DNA from: Sinotaia quadrata
Lineage: Eukaryota; Mollusca; Gastropoda; Architaenioglossa; Viviparidae
Direction of reading: 5' to 3'
Length of the DNA: 64,000 bases
Assembly (NCBI GenBank): GCA_028829895.1
Contig: CM054182.1
Location: 10,757,501-10,821,500, forward strand
Both the position numbers and the translations under genes were made by a program. This document shows, piece by piece, positions 31,771 through 49,129 of the stretch (positions are counted from its first letter, which is position 1; every line of letters starts with the position of its first letter). The notes under the pieces were generated by a model. The model made no database searches. It was not told the origin of the DNA and saw only the letters and a list, made by a program, of their open reading frames with translations.

Positions 31771-32171
31771 GGCGTATGATAGGATTGTATTGAAATTGAC
31801 ACTCGTTACAGATTGTTGTTATCGGTTTCAGGACGGATCTTGTTTGTTTTTTTCCCTTAGAGCCGTTGGTGAGATGACTGCAAAGTTTTAACAGTCCAGC
31901 ATTTCAGATAATGATTTTTGTTTTAATATTTGCGGTTCTTAAACATATTGGAATCCTGAAGTAATGGATTGACGGACGGACGGATGGATAGTAGATAGAT
32001 AGATTTTCTCATTTTATTAGTATCAATAGCATTGCTGATTGTTAGACAACGAAAAAAGAAAAAGAAAGGCAGGGATAATCAGGGAGTTCATTTACCCCAA
32101 AAACCGAGCGAACAAAAGACAGGGGAGGTCAGGAGCATTAACACTGCGCATGTCCTGGAAAGTGAATTGTA

Positions 32172-32250
32172 TAATCTTGAATAATAATGCTCACTTGAAT
32201 AATAATGCTCTCTTAAATAATAATGCTCACTTGAATAATAATGCTATTTA
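32172..32250. repeat. 18-bp minisatellite, 4 copies
   Basis: TTGAATAATAATGCTCAC repeated with small changes. Confidence 0.9.
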
Positions 32251-33035
32251 ATTGAAGCATTCAACCGCATTCAACCAATAACTGCATATCTAATCCTGTT
32301 GCTCAATATATGTGTGTGAATTGAATTGGGGGTGGGGTGGGGAATTTTAGCATTCCAAAATTATCATCTGAAAAAAATAATATTAAATCTTTAGTGAAAA
32401 CAAACTGCAAAAACAAATATTCATAAATTACATATTCCCTGAAAGAAGTATTATAATTAGTTATAATACATTTGTCTCCCTTCATCAATAGACATAAATA
32501 AACTGTTGCTCGCTTGGAGAAAAGTGAATATGTTGTAGTTGATAAAGTGCAGCTCCAATTAGAATCTTAATATTTAATGTTTCTTGTTTTAGTGTTGTTT
32601 ATTGTCATTCTCGTGTTCTTTTGGAATTTAATTTTTTTATTTTTTATTTGAGTCCAAAAATAAGGATGAAATATGACAAAGACTTCGCACTTTTAGTGAT
32701 TGACAACTAAAAATAGCATTTTAAGTGCCTGTCTAGTTTCGTTATATCTCAGTGACTTCCCGGAAACGCCGCTTGAAAACTGTCGTGTACACTTGAAACG
32801 ATCGCCAGCACTGAAATTACTGTTATTTCCAGAAATGTAACAGTAATATTAAGAAAGTGCACTCGCTCACTTTCTGCTGTGCACATATCCTCAACCACTT
32901 TCGACAGTGTACATGTACACACTTTAATTCAGTGTACAATTATTTATAATTTTCTTTTGTGTACAGATGTTGACCCAATTTCTGAAAGGAATGCCTAGTA
33001 TAGACACTTATGTGCAAGAGACGAATTCATAATCA
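32250..33035. other. Intergenic DNA, nothing recognised
   Basis: AT-rich; no exon, RNA gene or repeat recognised. Confidence 0.4.
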
Positions 33036-33039
33036 ACAG

Positions 33040-34085
33040 TTTAAGAAGACATTCACATCACTTCACTATTACACAGTGCAAATATTCACATCACTTCACT
33101 ATTACACAGTGCAAATATTCACACTCACTGAAAACAATGATACACGTACCATCAAACTCTACAATACTTTTTCTTCACTATCAAGCTGTAAAATACTCAT
33201 CTCACTAACAAATGATGCTCACATTCACTCAGTCTGTACAAATACTCTCATTATTGAACAGTATGCTTATCTTCGCATTCACTGTTAAGTGTACAGATAC
33301 ACTCACAAGAAAAAGTGTACAACTATTCACACCTATCAAACAGTAAAATGCTCACACTCACTATCAAAGAGTGTGCACATACATTCACTCTCAGTGTACA
33401 CATCTCACATTTATTCTCCGTGTACACATCTCACATTCATTATCAGTGTACACATCTCACATTCATTATCAGTGTACGCATCTCACATTTATTCTCGGTG
33501 TACCTATCTCACATTCATTATCAGTGTACCCATCTCACATTCATTATCAGTGTGCACATTTCACATTCAATATCTGTGTACCAATCTCATACTCACTATC
33601 AGTGCACACCTACTCACGCTCAGTATTGGTATACACATACTCACATTCATTATCGAACCGTGTAGGCCTACCCATCTCACAGTGTATACATATTCACACC
33701 ATCAAATTGTGTTCACATCTCAAGCCACTATCAGTGTACACAAACTCACTCACTCAAATAGTAAATATTTTTCAGCCACATTTAATCACGATTCAGTCAC
33801 GATCAGCTACATTCAATCAAAGTCAGCGACATTCAGTCACAATCAGTCACATTCAGTCACAGTCACGATCAGCCACATTCAGCCAAAGTCAGCCACATTC
33901 AGTCACACTTAGTCACTATCAATCACATTCAGTCACTATCAATCACATTCAGTCATTATCAATCATATCCAGTCACTATCAATCACATTTAGTCACTATC
34001 AATCACATTTAATCACTATCAATCACATTCAATCACATTTAGTCACTATCAATCACATTTAGTCACTATCAATCACATTCAGTAT
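33040..34085. repeat. Three adjoining tandem arrays of CACATTCA-type units
   Basis: 33050-33125 has a 33-bp unit twice (TTCACATCACTTCACTATTA). 33365-33740 has ~27-33-bp units (CAGTGTACACATCTCACATT). 33775-34085 has ~20-bp units (CACTATCAATCACATTTAGT). The three share words, suggesting one origin. The 207- and 213-codon frames over this region are artefacts of near-multiple-of-3 spacing. Confidence 0.88.
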
Positions 34086-34089
34086 ATTG

Positions 34090-34840
34090 TAAATATACGA
34101 CACATAGTTCTGATAACTTTACGTCTGTTACGTCATCATTACGCAAGATATCTAAATGCATCATACGTATTTCACTCCACGAAATCTTATTGTGAGTACG
34201 CCCTATATCTAAATGTATCATACGCATTTCACTCAGTGGAATCTTACTGTGAGTGCGCCCTGTATCTATTCTCGACTGCTGACGCGAGTGAATGACGTAT
34301 GCCAAATACTTGTGCACACACCTACGTCACACCGGAAACATAAGAAGAAGGATTACGTTGTGTTGTATAAATTTGGTACTACAAAGGCTATGGCTAGTGC
34401 CACCAATCTTACTGCTACCGCCAGCCATTACCAGATTGCTTGTCCCAGTCTGACTCTGTATTCGGCAGGTGAGAAAAAAACGGTACCTTTAAAACTCTCT
34501 CTAAAATGGTTTGAACTTCAGTTTTCAATTTTTGGTGCCCTTACACGCGGCCTTTGCGAGTTGATTTAATTCCTTTCGGCAGCCTATTTTGTGTTCCCCA
34601 CAAATGTTAATCAATCTAAACATGCTTTAGAAGCTTGTGTCTTATTAATTGCCACATAATTATCGCTGGTCTATTGTCAGGATCGCGGTTCAGGTTTCGG
34701 AAGACAAATTACTAGCCAATTGCAACTAGTAAATACTATAGAACTCTTGACCAAAATCTGGAATGTGTTGAATGACATCTTGCTGCATTACGATATTAAT
34801 TGATGCCTTCGATAATTAATGTCTAAATCTATTTCCACTC
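34090..34840. other. Intergenic DNA with weak exon-like signal
   Basis: Holds a ~73-bp duplication (CTAAATG-ATCATACG-ATTTCACTC, 34150 and 34210). A frame from ATG 34391 (MASATNLTATASHYQIACPS) is followed by GTGAGA, but a TATAAAT only about 27 bp upstream of the ATG leaves no room for a leader. Not called a gene. Confidence 0.3.
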
Positions 34841-34844
34841 CATA

Positions 34845-34909
34845 ATTGTGTGTGTGCGTGCGTGCGTGCATGTGTGTGTGTGTGTGTGCGTGTGCGTGCG
34901 TGCGTGCGT

Positions 34910-34953
<44 letters not shown>

Positions 34954-34990
34954 GTGTGTGTGTGCGTGCGTGTGCGTGTGTGTGTGTGCG
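34845..34990. repeat. (GT)n/(GTGC)n microsatellite
   Basis: Alternating TGTG and CGTGCG blocks. Confidence 0.95.
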
Positions 34991-35195
34991 AGGACTAGAT
35001 GTGGCCTATCATCAAACAGCTAGAAACAAATGTATATCAGCAAAGCGCCATCAACATGGCTACATAAAGATCTTCTGAATACTGATCACTGAAGTTGAAA
35101 TGCTTTTCAAAGAGTCAGTTTTCAGAAATACGTATGCCTACATTTAGACTGCATTTTTAGTTCCCCCCAAATATTATGAATATTAACGCGCGAAT

Positions 35196-35352
35196 AAACT
35201 TGTTGTATTTGTTGTATTGTATTTGTTGTATTGTATTCGTTGTATTGATTTGTTGCATTTGTTGTATTGTATTTGTTGTATTGTATTTGTTGTATTGTTT
35301 GTTGTATTGTATTTGTTGTATTTGTTGTTTTGTATTTGATGTATTGTATTTG
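35196..35352. repeat. TTGTTGTATTGTATT tandem array
   Basis: About nine ~15-bp units; open on both strands (CICCIVFVVL / NTTNTIQQIQ) by composition. Confidence 0.9.
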
Positions 35353-35399
35353 GGGATGTAGGATCAGGTTCAAGTCCACATTAAAAAAAAACTGAAAGA

Positions 35400-36470
35400 G
35401 ACAATGTAAGAAAAAGTGTGGGAAAAGATAAGTAAATAATCACGCGTTATTAAGAATGTACATATGAATGTATGTATGTACGGGGTGTGTATGTGTGTGT
35501 ATGAATACACACATATTTATTTTTTAATTACAAATTATATATTTGTTAACGACTTTAGTGTTTGCCTATTTGTGCCTAGCATATTACAAAATATGTCAAT
35601 AAAAAGGAAACATTGCCCTAAATTGTGGGCAACTCATTTGTGCGAGTGCAGGACAGAAAATAACAATTACTTCCGCCTTTTTTGATGAAACGTGATTCAA
35701 TAAGGAAATAAAATCTAACATCACATTGAGAAACCCTGATAAAAATGGCGTAATTTTGTGCGAAAATAGAGTGTTTTCGTTTTTTAGCAAGTCATTTTGG
35801 AGATAACAAAATATCTTGAATTCAGTTTTTCTAAATATTTTGAATTCAGTTTTTGTTGTCGATAATCGACAAGATAGATAAGGAGAGCATATTTTCATTT
35901 TTTTTTATCGAAAATATTAAAATTATTTTCTATGTACCGTTTTTCTTTCAAGGCACGTAGTTCATTGCTAATTATATTGATATTAATGTTCGTTGTTGCC
36001 AGTCTTTATAAACTAATTTCGACAACCAAAAACCAGAGAGGTCATTGTTTTTTATGTCAGCAGTTGCTGATTGTATTGTGTATAGTTTATGTTTGCTAAT
36101 TTAACCACCAGGAACGAGAGAGGCCTTTGTTTTCATGCCAGCAGTTGATATGTATGTATTGTTGCCTAATTTATTGTTGCTAGTTTTGTAAACCAGGAAC
36201 AAGAGAGTACGTGGTCGTGAGGTCAGAAGTATATTATTTCAGACAATTAAGTTTCCTGTATTGTCAACCTCAGCTTCTTGCTATAATAAAATATGCGACC
36301 CACCCCTTTAACCTGCCGGACTGTAGCCCTGTAGACTGATGGTGGGGCTTTTGTTGTATCGACTGGTCAGCTAGGCATGTAACGCAGGCTTTGGGCTTTG
36401 CATCTGCCTGTTGAGAGACCTCATCAGCCAGGGCTGAAACAATACGTGACTTGTGAAGACACAGGATGGG
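35400..36470. other. Intergenic DNA with a ~100-bp degenerate duplication
   Basis: 36000-36230 has three diverged ~90-100-bp segments (CCAGGAACGAGAGAGG, TTTATGTCAGCAGTTG). Nothing else recognised. Confidence 0.4.
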
Positions 36471-36474
36471 CAGA

Positions 36475-36625
36475 TAGAGTGCCAGCAGAATGACGATGAC
36501 ATAGACAGATAGATAGTAGATAAAGTGCCAATTCTATAACATAGACAGATAGATAGTAGATACAGTGCCAATTCTATAACATAGGTGGATAGTAGATAGA
36601 GTGCCAATTCTATAACATATAATAG
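36475..36625. repeat. Minisatellite, ~46-bp unit, about 3 copies
   Basis: ATAGACAGATAGATAGTAGA followed by TAAAGTGCCAATTCTATAAC. Confidence 0.85.
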
Positions 36626-36829
36626 CATTTCCTAAGTATCTTGCGAATACTGGAGTGGCAACTGGTACACCAGACACACATTGTTCATACATAGAAAATA
36701 TGGAAAGACAAATTATAAGTGAACAAAATATGAAAATACAATATATACATATAAAACGTTTGTAACTGCACACAAGCAAAATCATCACGATCACTTCTTA
36801 TACATAATTTAAATTACAAGTTCCGCCTG

Positions 36830-37290
36830 ATTGACATTTCTTGGCCCCAAAAAGACCCTTTTAACCAGTGGTGTTCTTGAAGAGTGTTCAAGGCACTGCT
36901 GCCTTGTTGGCAGCTGTCTGGTCTCTAAGAGTTTGGGCCCTTTTCGGCGTGAACAGAGACAGTCAGGTGATCAATCAGGCTAAATGTCTGGCGAATTATT
37001 GCAAACTTGACCTACTAGAAAGGCCAAGTTGAATAATAACACTAGAGCCTCCGCGCAGTTGGGGAGATAATAGGTCAGGCATCTTATATGTGAAGATGCG
37101 AGATCTAAAGTCTGCCTGTCTGGGTGAGTTTGACAGTAGATTGTCCAGAACAGTGGCTGTCCAAGGGTGTGCGGCAGCACAAGTGAGAAAAACAACAAAA
37201 AGTATTTGTTTAATGCGCCTCTGGTGCAGTGCTGCCACCTACAGTAGGGTGTGATGTCATATCCCAAGCGGCGAAACAACGTGCTACGAG
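36830..37290. other. GC-richer block of unknown origin
   Basis: Non-repetitive and less AT-rich than its flanks, open in two minus-strand frames of 80-99 codons without recognisable domains. A solo LTR or other transposon piece is possible but no terminal motif was found. Confidence 0.25.
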
Positions 37291-37359
37291 CTAAGAAAGT
37301 TTGCGAAACACTGAATAAAGATGAATTAAAAACATCTCACACCGTCACACACACCATAC

Positions 37360-37745
37360 AAACATAGCTTTACCTTATCTCGACATAACAAAACTAGCAT
37401 ATGTAGCACATCACACCACCACAAACACAGATTCCCCATACCAGGACATAAGGAAACCAGCATAGCATAACCATCACAAACACGCTTTACCCTAACACCA
37501 CATAAGGAAACTAGCATAGCGTAACCATCACAAACAAGCTTTACCCTAACACCACATAAGGAAACTAGCATAGCGTAACCATCACAAACAAGCTTTACCC
37601 TAACACCACATAAGGAAACTAGCATAGCGTAACCATCACAAACAAGCTTTACCCTAACACCACATAAGGAAACTAGCATAGCGTAGCCCAACCACACCAC
37701 CACAAACACAGCTTTGCCCTATCACCACAAAAAGAAACTAGCATA
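37360..37745. repeat. 54-bp minisatellite, about 6.5 copies
   Basis: CATAAGGAAACTAGCATAGC followed by GTAACCATCACAAACAAGCT and TTACCCTAACAC. 54 is divisible by 3, hence the repetitive frame GYAMLVSLCGVRVKLVCD on the minus strand. Confidence 0.92.
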
Positions 37746-38399
37746 GTACAACATGGTCCACATTTGACATACTGGTTTGTAGCAGCATGTTACATTGTAT
37801 GCTATAGTATACCATGCCACAAACACCATGTCAAACAAATTTAAACCTTTGACAGACAGTGACAAAATAAACCCACCCTGTAAATCTCCATTTCTGTTTA
37901 TTAATTTATCTATTATTAATTGTGGAAGTAATAATATTATAAACGTTGCTATGACAAATATAACTGCGACAATTTTTTTTTGTTAATGTAAAGATGACTC
38001 CTTGAGCAATTTATATTAACTTCAATTAATATAAAATCTTCCTGTGGACGAGGTCTAAATAGTTAAAGTGACTGTAACTGTTGAACTATTTTCTATATGT
38101 AACCATGCTGTCTTATGTTACTTCTTGTTGAATACAATTATTGTTGATACATAGACCACTCGTGTTAGCGTGACTCACTTACATGTTACATGTTATAGTC
38201 TGTCACCTGTTTTCTGGTTGTATACAGCAGGGCCTCGAGCTATCTTCTAGAACTAACACTCTTCTATTGTATATTATCTGTCATTCATCTGTCTAACACG
38301 TGTGACCAGCTAGAAGGTGTGTTTGGGGATTAGTCTAAGGTTACAAGCAGCCCAGTGGAGAATTAACATCTTGCCATCTTTGGGCAAAACTTCACAGAT

Positions 38400-38815
38400 T
38401 CTTATAGCACAGCATACTGATAGTACAAAGTACACAGAGGAATTCTTACAGCAAATTAGACTCACAGCACAAAATTATAGAGGAAAAAATTCTGATAAAT
38501 TAGACTGACAGTACAAAGATAGTTGAAGAAATTCTGATAATAAATTAGCCTGACAGTACAAAGTACAGATGGCGAAATTCTGATAGCAAATTAGCCTGAC
38601 AGTACAAAGTACAGAGGGCGAAATTCTTATAACAAATTAGTCTGACAGTACAAAGTACAGAGGGCGAAATTCTGATAGCAAATTAGCCTGACAGTACAAA
38701 GTACAGAGGGCGAAATTCTGATAGCAAATTAGCCTGACAGTACAAAGTACAGAGGGCGAAATTCTGATAGCAAATTAGCCTGACAGTACAAAGTACAGAG
38801 GGCGAAATTAGACGG
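38400..38815. repeat. 46-bp minisatellite, about 9 copies
   Basis: CCTGACAGTACAAAGTACAG followed by AGGGCGAAATTCTGATAGCA and AATTAG; the most homogeneous copies are at 38560-38800. Confidence 0.92.
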
Positions 38816-38819
38816 ATAG

Positions 38820-40130
38820 TACAAACCATATCATATAGAACATAATCATTCATACTGACATAATAGCAAACGTATATCACACGGTACCGAACAAAACGAT
38901 ATACTAAGACAAAAGCATTTAGCATATGAAGCAATACCGAACTTAATCATATATTATCACATTTATCATTACAACATAACACACATTATGGAAAGTAATC
39001 CTAACCAAACATTATCATATAATAGCATACATTATCACAGTTTATCATTACAACATATCACACAAAACAGAACGCAATCAGACGTTGTCATTTAACAACC
39101 TTATAAATTCTGCCATAGCAAAACACACCCAAATAATGCAAAATCAAACCGTAATTATTATTTTCTTTATGTTGTCTATAATGTTATGTCCCGAATTATA
39201 TTTCAACACTTTCAAAGATTTAAATAAACGTTTTAAATAATGATGTAATCAACATATGCACAATGTGATCTCAAAGCGATCTCCCTTAGAAACACCCTGA
39301 GTACAAATTCAATACAAAACATTCTTAGACACTTAAAAATATTAACCATGTGTATTGAAACAAATAATTCTTTTTTTGTAATAAATAATTCTTTCTTATA
39401 AATTTTACAAAGGTATAAATTAAATACAAACACTTCTTTCACGTATTGATCACGTATTGATAATATTGCATATCTGGGGTGGGTTTACTGATACAACCAG
39501 TACCCACCGTTTATATAAAACAAGCTGAAGGAACCAGTGTACGTTCTCAGAAGTAAAGTGGGAAGACAGAAAACTGAACGCGCCACATAAAGAAAGGGAA
39601 ATGCGGTACAAGAAATGGCTGACAAAAAAACAACAACAGTATCCTGTTTTTAAACCATAATGTTTCTTGTTAGTTTTCTGAATGCAAACCATTGTTATTC
39701 TACCAGGAAAGATTGCTTTTATAACATATTTGATAACAGTACTCTTAATTTGTGTGCTCTCGAATTAATGTCACAAACAAATCTTGAATACAAAGTGTAC
39801 CGTGTGCAAAACAGTGACATTGAGCGCAAGGACGAGACTTTGAATAAAATTAAAATTAAATTTAAAAGTCCATAAAAAAAACTCCGTAAAGATGCTGCTA
39901 CAAGCTTTCAGAACCACGTTACCGCCATCTTTAATCTGAGTTAGTGACAGCACACGTGGTGTTTACAGTTGTGCCTCAGGAAATTTCACTGACTGAGGGT
40001 GATACACAATCCATTTTAAAAGAATAAAACACAATAAGTTATTTATTTACGTAAGTTATTTGGAAACTACAATTTCCAAATGATAAACTACGGGAAAGCA
40101 GTAAATGATGTAAAATAATAGTTTTATTTC
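38820..40130. other. Intergenic DNA, nothing recognised
   Basis: AT-rich sequence with loose ATCATATA-type repetition at 38830-39070; no exons seen. Confidence 0.4.
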
Positions 40131-40135
40131 TTATT

Positions 40136-40740
40136 GTGAGTGTTGATTACCTGGCATATATGTGTTATACGTTGTGCTATCTATGTGAGTGTTGTGTTGT
40201 GTCTTTTGATTACCTGGCATATATGTGTTATACATTGTGTTATATATGTGAGTGTTGTGTTGTGTCTTTTGATTACCTGGCATATATGTGTTATACATTG
40301 TGTTATATATGTGAGTGTTGTGTTGTGTCTTTTGATTACCTGGCATATATGTGTTATACGTTGTGCTATATATGTGAGTGTTGTGTTGTGTCTTTTGATT
40401 ACCTGGCATATATGTGTTATACATTGTGTTATATATGTGAGTGTTGTGTTGTGTCTTTTGATTACCTGGCATATATGTGTTATACATTGTGTTATATATG
40501 TGAGTGTTGTGTTGTGTCTTTTGATTACCTGGCATATATGTGTTATACATTGTGTTATATATGTGAGTGTTGTGTTGTGTCTTTTGATTACCTGGCATAT
40601 ATGTGTTATACATTGTGTTATATATGTGAGTGTTGTGTTGTGTCTTTTGATTACCTGGCATATATGTGTTATACATTGTGTTATGTATGTGAGTGTTGTG
40701 TTGTGTCTTTTGATTAACTGGCATATCTGTGTTATATATG
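40136..40740. repeat. 63-bp satellite, about 9.6 near-identical copies
   Basis: Unit GTGTTGTGTTGTGTCTTTTG, then ATTACCTGGCATATATGTGT, then TATACATTGTGTTATATATG and TGA. Being a multiple of 3, it opens two frames on each strand (up to 208 codons). Copies differ at only a few positions (CATTGTGTTA versus CGTTGTGCTA). Confidence 0.97.
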
Positions 40741-41029
40741 TGAGTATATGCACGAAAAGCTATTGAAAACTGTTACAGAAGAATACAATGCATCTCCCTT
40801 TCTTTTCTTATTTTTTTTTATTAATAAATGTGGTTTTCATCTCATGCATCTATTTATGATCAAAAGTGGAGAGTTAGCAGAAATTCAAATATCTATAATA
40901 AAACTGAAGTTGGGCCACCGATAGGAATGGTAAAGAAAGACTTGGTAAAAGCTGAGAAACGATAAAGGAATGTTGTGTAAAAGTTGGGGAATGCTATTTT
41001 AAAATTGGGAAGTGGTTGGCATATTTGTG

Positions 41030-41195
41030 TACATTGAAATAATAAATTGATCCAACGTTGGAAAGCAAATTTTTGATACTTTTGATTAATGTTGGATATG
41101 TGCAAATGTATATTTGCAATCGTTCGACCAACGTTAAGCCAATTTGAACTAGATGTGGTTGGACCAACTTTGAACCAACGTTGAAACAATGAAAA
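41030..41195. repeat. Cluster of CCAACGTTGG-type palindromes
   Basis: TCCAACGTTGGA, ACCAACGTTAAG and ACCAACGTTGAA with TGCAAATGTATATTTGCA within 160 bp. Could be a small transposon remnant with inverted repeats. Confidence 0.5.
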
Positions 41196-41514
41196 AGCAC
41201 TAGATTGACTATCACAGGACCATATAATGTGTGTAGCTGGGTCAATCCCCACTAGAGCACCCACGTATGTTTGCATACATGGGGCCAGTATAAATCCGTA
41301 AAGTCTGTGTATCCAGTTAGAGTTAATTTACCCATTTACATTCCATATATACCCATTTATAATTAACGTGCTCAAGCTTAGTATATTAATTTTTGCTTAG
41401 AGCCCCAAGGTTGTCCGTGTATCTTTGACAGATCTGTGTACCCGTTTGACATAGTTACAATATGTCAAATTACGTTACGTGGATTACTATAAACAGAAGA
41501 AATTAAAATAATGG

Positions 41515-41770
41515 TGCACTTTTGTCAAACTTTCGTCAATGCCCAAGTATTGGAACATACGTAAACCAGTCACTCAAGTTATATTTTTGAGCTTAGTAAA
41601 ATACGTCTGTCAAACTTTCGTCAAGGCCCATGTACTGGAACATATGTAAAGCTGTCACTCAAGTTATATTTTTGAGATTAATAAAATACTTCTGTCAAAA
41701 TGGCGTCAATGCCCAAGTATTGGAGCATAAGTAGAGCAGTCACTCAAGTTATACTTTCGAGTGAAATAAT
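41515..41770. repeat. ~88-bp tandem repeat, 3 copies
   Basis: TGTCAAACTTTCGTCAATGC, CCAAGTATTGGAACATA and CAGTCACTCAAGTTATATTT recur at about 90-bp spacing. A 75-codon frame begins in the last unit and runs to 41927; not recognised. Confidence 0.85.
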
Positions 41771-42200
41771 TTCCGACTGTTGCATCTGTAACTGCCTGTG
41801 CACAAGCAGGGGAGCCGATCGGGAAATTACAGCCAGTTCGGATCAAGTGTGCGATTCTGATGTTGACTCAGCATCATTCTTGCAAAAGTTTAATATGACG
41901 ATAAAACAGTTCCACAATCACGCATAAATTGTACAAGCTTTAGACAACAACAGAAATGTATAATAAATATTGAAATATTATTTTTAATTGCATTGTCTAG
42001 AGTATTTCTCTCTATATATATATCTCTTTTTTATATATAAAAAAAAGCCTGCTTGTAGAGGCCTATTTAATTTTAAAGATAATTAATTATTGTCAGCAAT
42101 TTTTAGCAGGAAAATTATACATCGCATTACGTCAGCAGTCTCTATTGTCTAGTGACGATGTTTCGTTCTATTGTTAATTTTTCCTCTCAATTTTTCCTTC

Positions 42201-42210
42201 TTTTAAAAGG
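42201..42210 (+). promoter_or_regulatory. Possible TATA-like element of DUF4773 copy 1
   Basis: TTTTAAAAGG, 41 bp before the ATG, at a distance comparable to the TATA box of copy 2. A weaker match than in copies 2 and 3. Confidence 0.3.
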
Positions 42211-42250
42211 CTTAAAGTGGGTGAGTAACGCCACTTAAATCACGATCACC

Positions 42251-46630
<4,380 letters not shown>

Positions 46631-47180
46631 AAGACACTTATTGGCTACCGTCGGTTACTGGTCGGTTAATGCTAAAGACACTTTAATTTGCTATTATTAT
46701 TTTTCTTTTTTTTTTTGTCAATACAAAATATTATCTTATTTCAAATCGTAACTTGAATTAGCTCGCCATAATAACGAAATCTATTCATAAAGATATGACT
46801 AAATAATTAGTTTCACTGTGTTTTGTTATCTTCATTATAGTTGGAACAGATAACACTGTTAGAATAAAAGAAGCAGAAACTGTGATTGGTTATGTATATA
46901 CTATTGTTATTATTTTTACAATACATTTTACGTTCTGTGTTTGTGAATTTACAGTGAGACATGTTTCGGTTTTCACTCAATTTGTGAAAAATGATACACT
47001 AGTTATAAAATTTTACTGATTCAATATACGCATAGACATTATTTATATAAATTTTATTAGTAAACTATTCATTTTAAAATACATTTACTAATATGATACA
47101 ATTCTTATTGCGTTTGTTATTAAGATATTTGCGTAATATTTTAGTAAAAGAAATGTTTAAAAATATTTTGCTCATAAAAA
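46631..47180. other. 3' flank of DUF4773 copy 1
   Basis: AT-rich; contains the AATAAA noted separately and nothing else recognised. Confidence 0.4.
46863..46868 (+). promoter_or_regulatory. Possible polyadenylation signal of DUF4773 copy 1
   Basis: AATAAA 233 bp past the stop, the first canonical hexamer downstream. The region is AT-rich, so chance occurrence is likely enough to keep confidence low. Confidence 0.3.
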
Positions 47181-47770
47181 TATATTCTTATAACATTTAC
47201 GTAACTGTTTACTAATAAGAGATAATTTTGTAACATTGCAATAGTAAAACAGAACCGTAACATTCAGTAATAAGACAAATGTGTTTATTGTACTATTAGG
47301 ACAGTACTCTGTTTAATAATAAAACAGAATTCAAGAGCATTTCACTAATGAGACAGTTCTGTGACATTTGACAAATTTGACATTTCTGTAATATGTCATA
47401 ATTTGACTACATTTGACTAATAAGACTGCTCTGTAACATTACACTGTACTGCAACATCTAAGACAGTTACCTAACATTTGACTAATAAGACAGCTCTATA
47501 ATTTTCTAATAAGATAGTTCTGAAACATTGCACTTATAGGATAGTTATGTACCATTTAACTTATAAGACAGTTCTGTAATAATTGACCAATAAGACAGTT
47601 CCGTAACATTTAACTAATAAGACAGTTCTATAACATTTAACTAATAAGACAGTTCTATAACATTTAACTAATAAGACAGTTCTATAACATTTAACTAATA
47701 AGATAGTTCTATAACATTTAACTAATAAGACAGTTCTATAACATTTAACTAATAAGACAATTCTTAGCAT
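47180..47770. repeat. 27-bp minisatellite, degenerate then homogeneous
   Basis: TTAACTAATAAGACAGTTCT followed by ATAACAT; homogeneous at 47605-47760, diverged before. 27 is divisible by 3, giving the frame LLVKCYRTV. Confidence 0.92.
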
Positions 47771-48207
47771 TTTTGTAATAAGTTTTCAGTTCCCAATGCC
47801 CCTTATAAGAGGACATTAAAAAAAATAAAAAAATTCACGTATACAGGATTCTAAGCACATTTAAAATTGTAGCTCGCTCCATAGTGTACTGGCGGCTTCT
47901 GGAGATATAATTCAAGACGTTTTTTCCTTTTCAATACAGATGAACTTCAATTTATATTATTTGTTACTTTTACTTATTTCTTTCACGGTAATGGCTGACT
48001 GCTACTATAAAATAGTTTACAGAATAAATTCTTCTAAATTAGTAAACTGTTTTGGATGTTTTTTCAATGTATTATAGGTAAGATGAAAAACTAATGTATT
48101 ATGAATGAAAGACAGAATCAACAACAAGAGAATAAGGAACAGACATTGGACAGTTGGACTAATAATAAACTAACAACTTTATTCTTCAACAGCACTCACA
48201 CAAACAC

Positions 48208-48765
<558 letters not shown>

Positions 48766-49129
48766 ACTGATCTGCCGCTAAGCAATAGGAATAGGTCAGT
48801 GGTCTAAAAAATTAAAAACGACTGTAATTATCAATGGATTTTAAAAATTTAAATTATCACTTATTATAGACATATTGATTAATTTAAAAAGTTGAGGCAG
48901 TACACATGTTTACTTCAGACTGATTGGTTAAAATTAGAATGGCAAGCATACTAACTCTAAGCCTGCATGCGTGCGTGACCCATTTCATCCCAAGGACGCT
49001 GAACGGGTTAACTCCTGTTAGCGTATGGTTACTTCATTATTGTTATTCCCGCGAAACGCAAACTGTCAATGACAAAAATGCAATGTTTATTTCAGTGCTA
49101 TAATAAAGTTTGCATTCAAACTTCCGTGG

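Noticed and set aside
33289..34012. Frames of 207 and 213 codons rich in His/Ser/Thr
   Set aside because: They run over tandem CACATTCA-type units; the repeated peptide changes unit with the array and has no domain.
34391..34467. Possible first exon, MASATNLTATASHYQIACPS then GTGAGA
   Set aside because: The TATA-like sequence is too close to the ATG for a transcript to include it, no following exon was found, and there is no family match.
40131..40766. Four overlapping 190-208-codon frames on both strands
   Set aside because: They arise from a 63-bp tandem repeat with no stop in those frames; no start context, splice signals or protein-like composition.
41700..41927. 75-codon frame with a CCICNCLC cluster near DUF4773 copy 1
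   Set aside because: It begins inside an 88-bp tandem repeat, has no signal peptide, and the cysteine pattern is not that of DUF4773.
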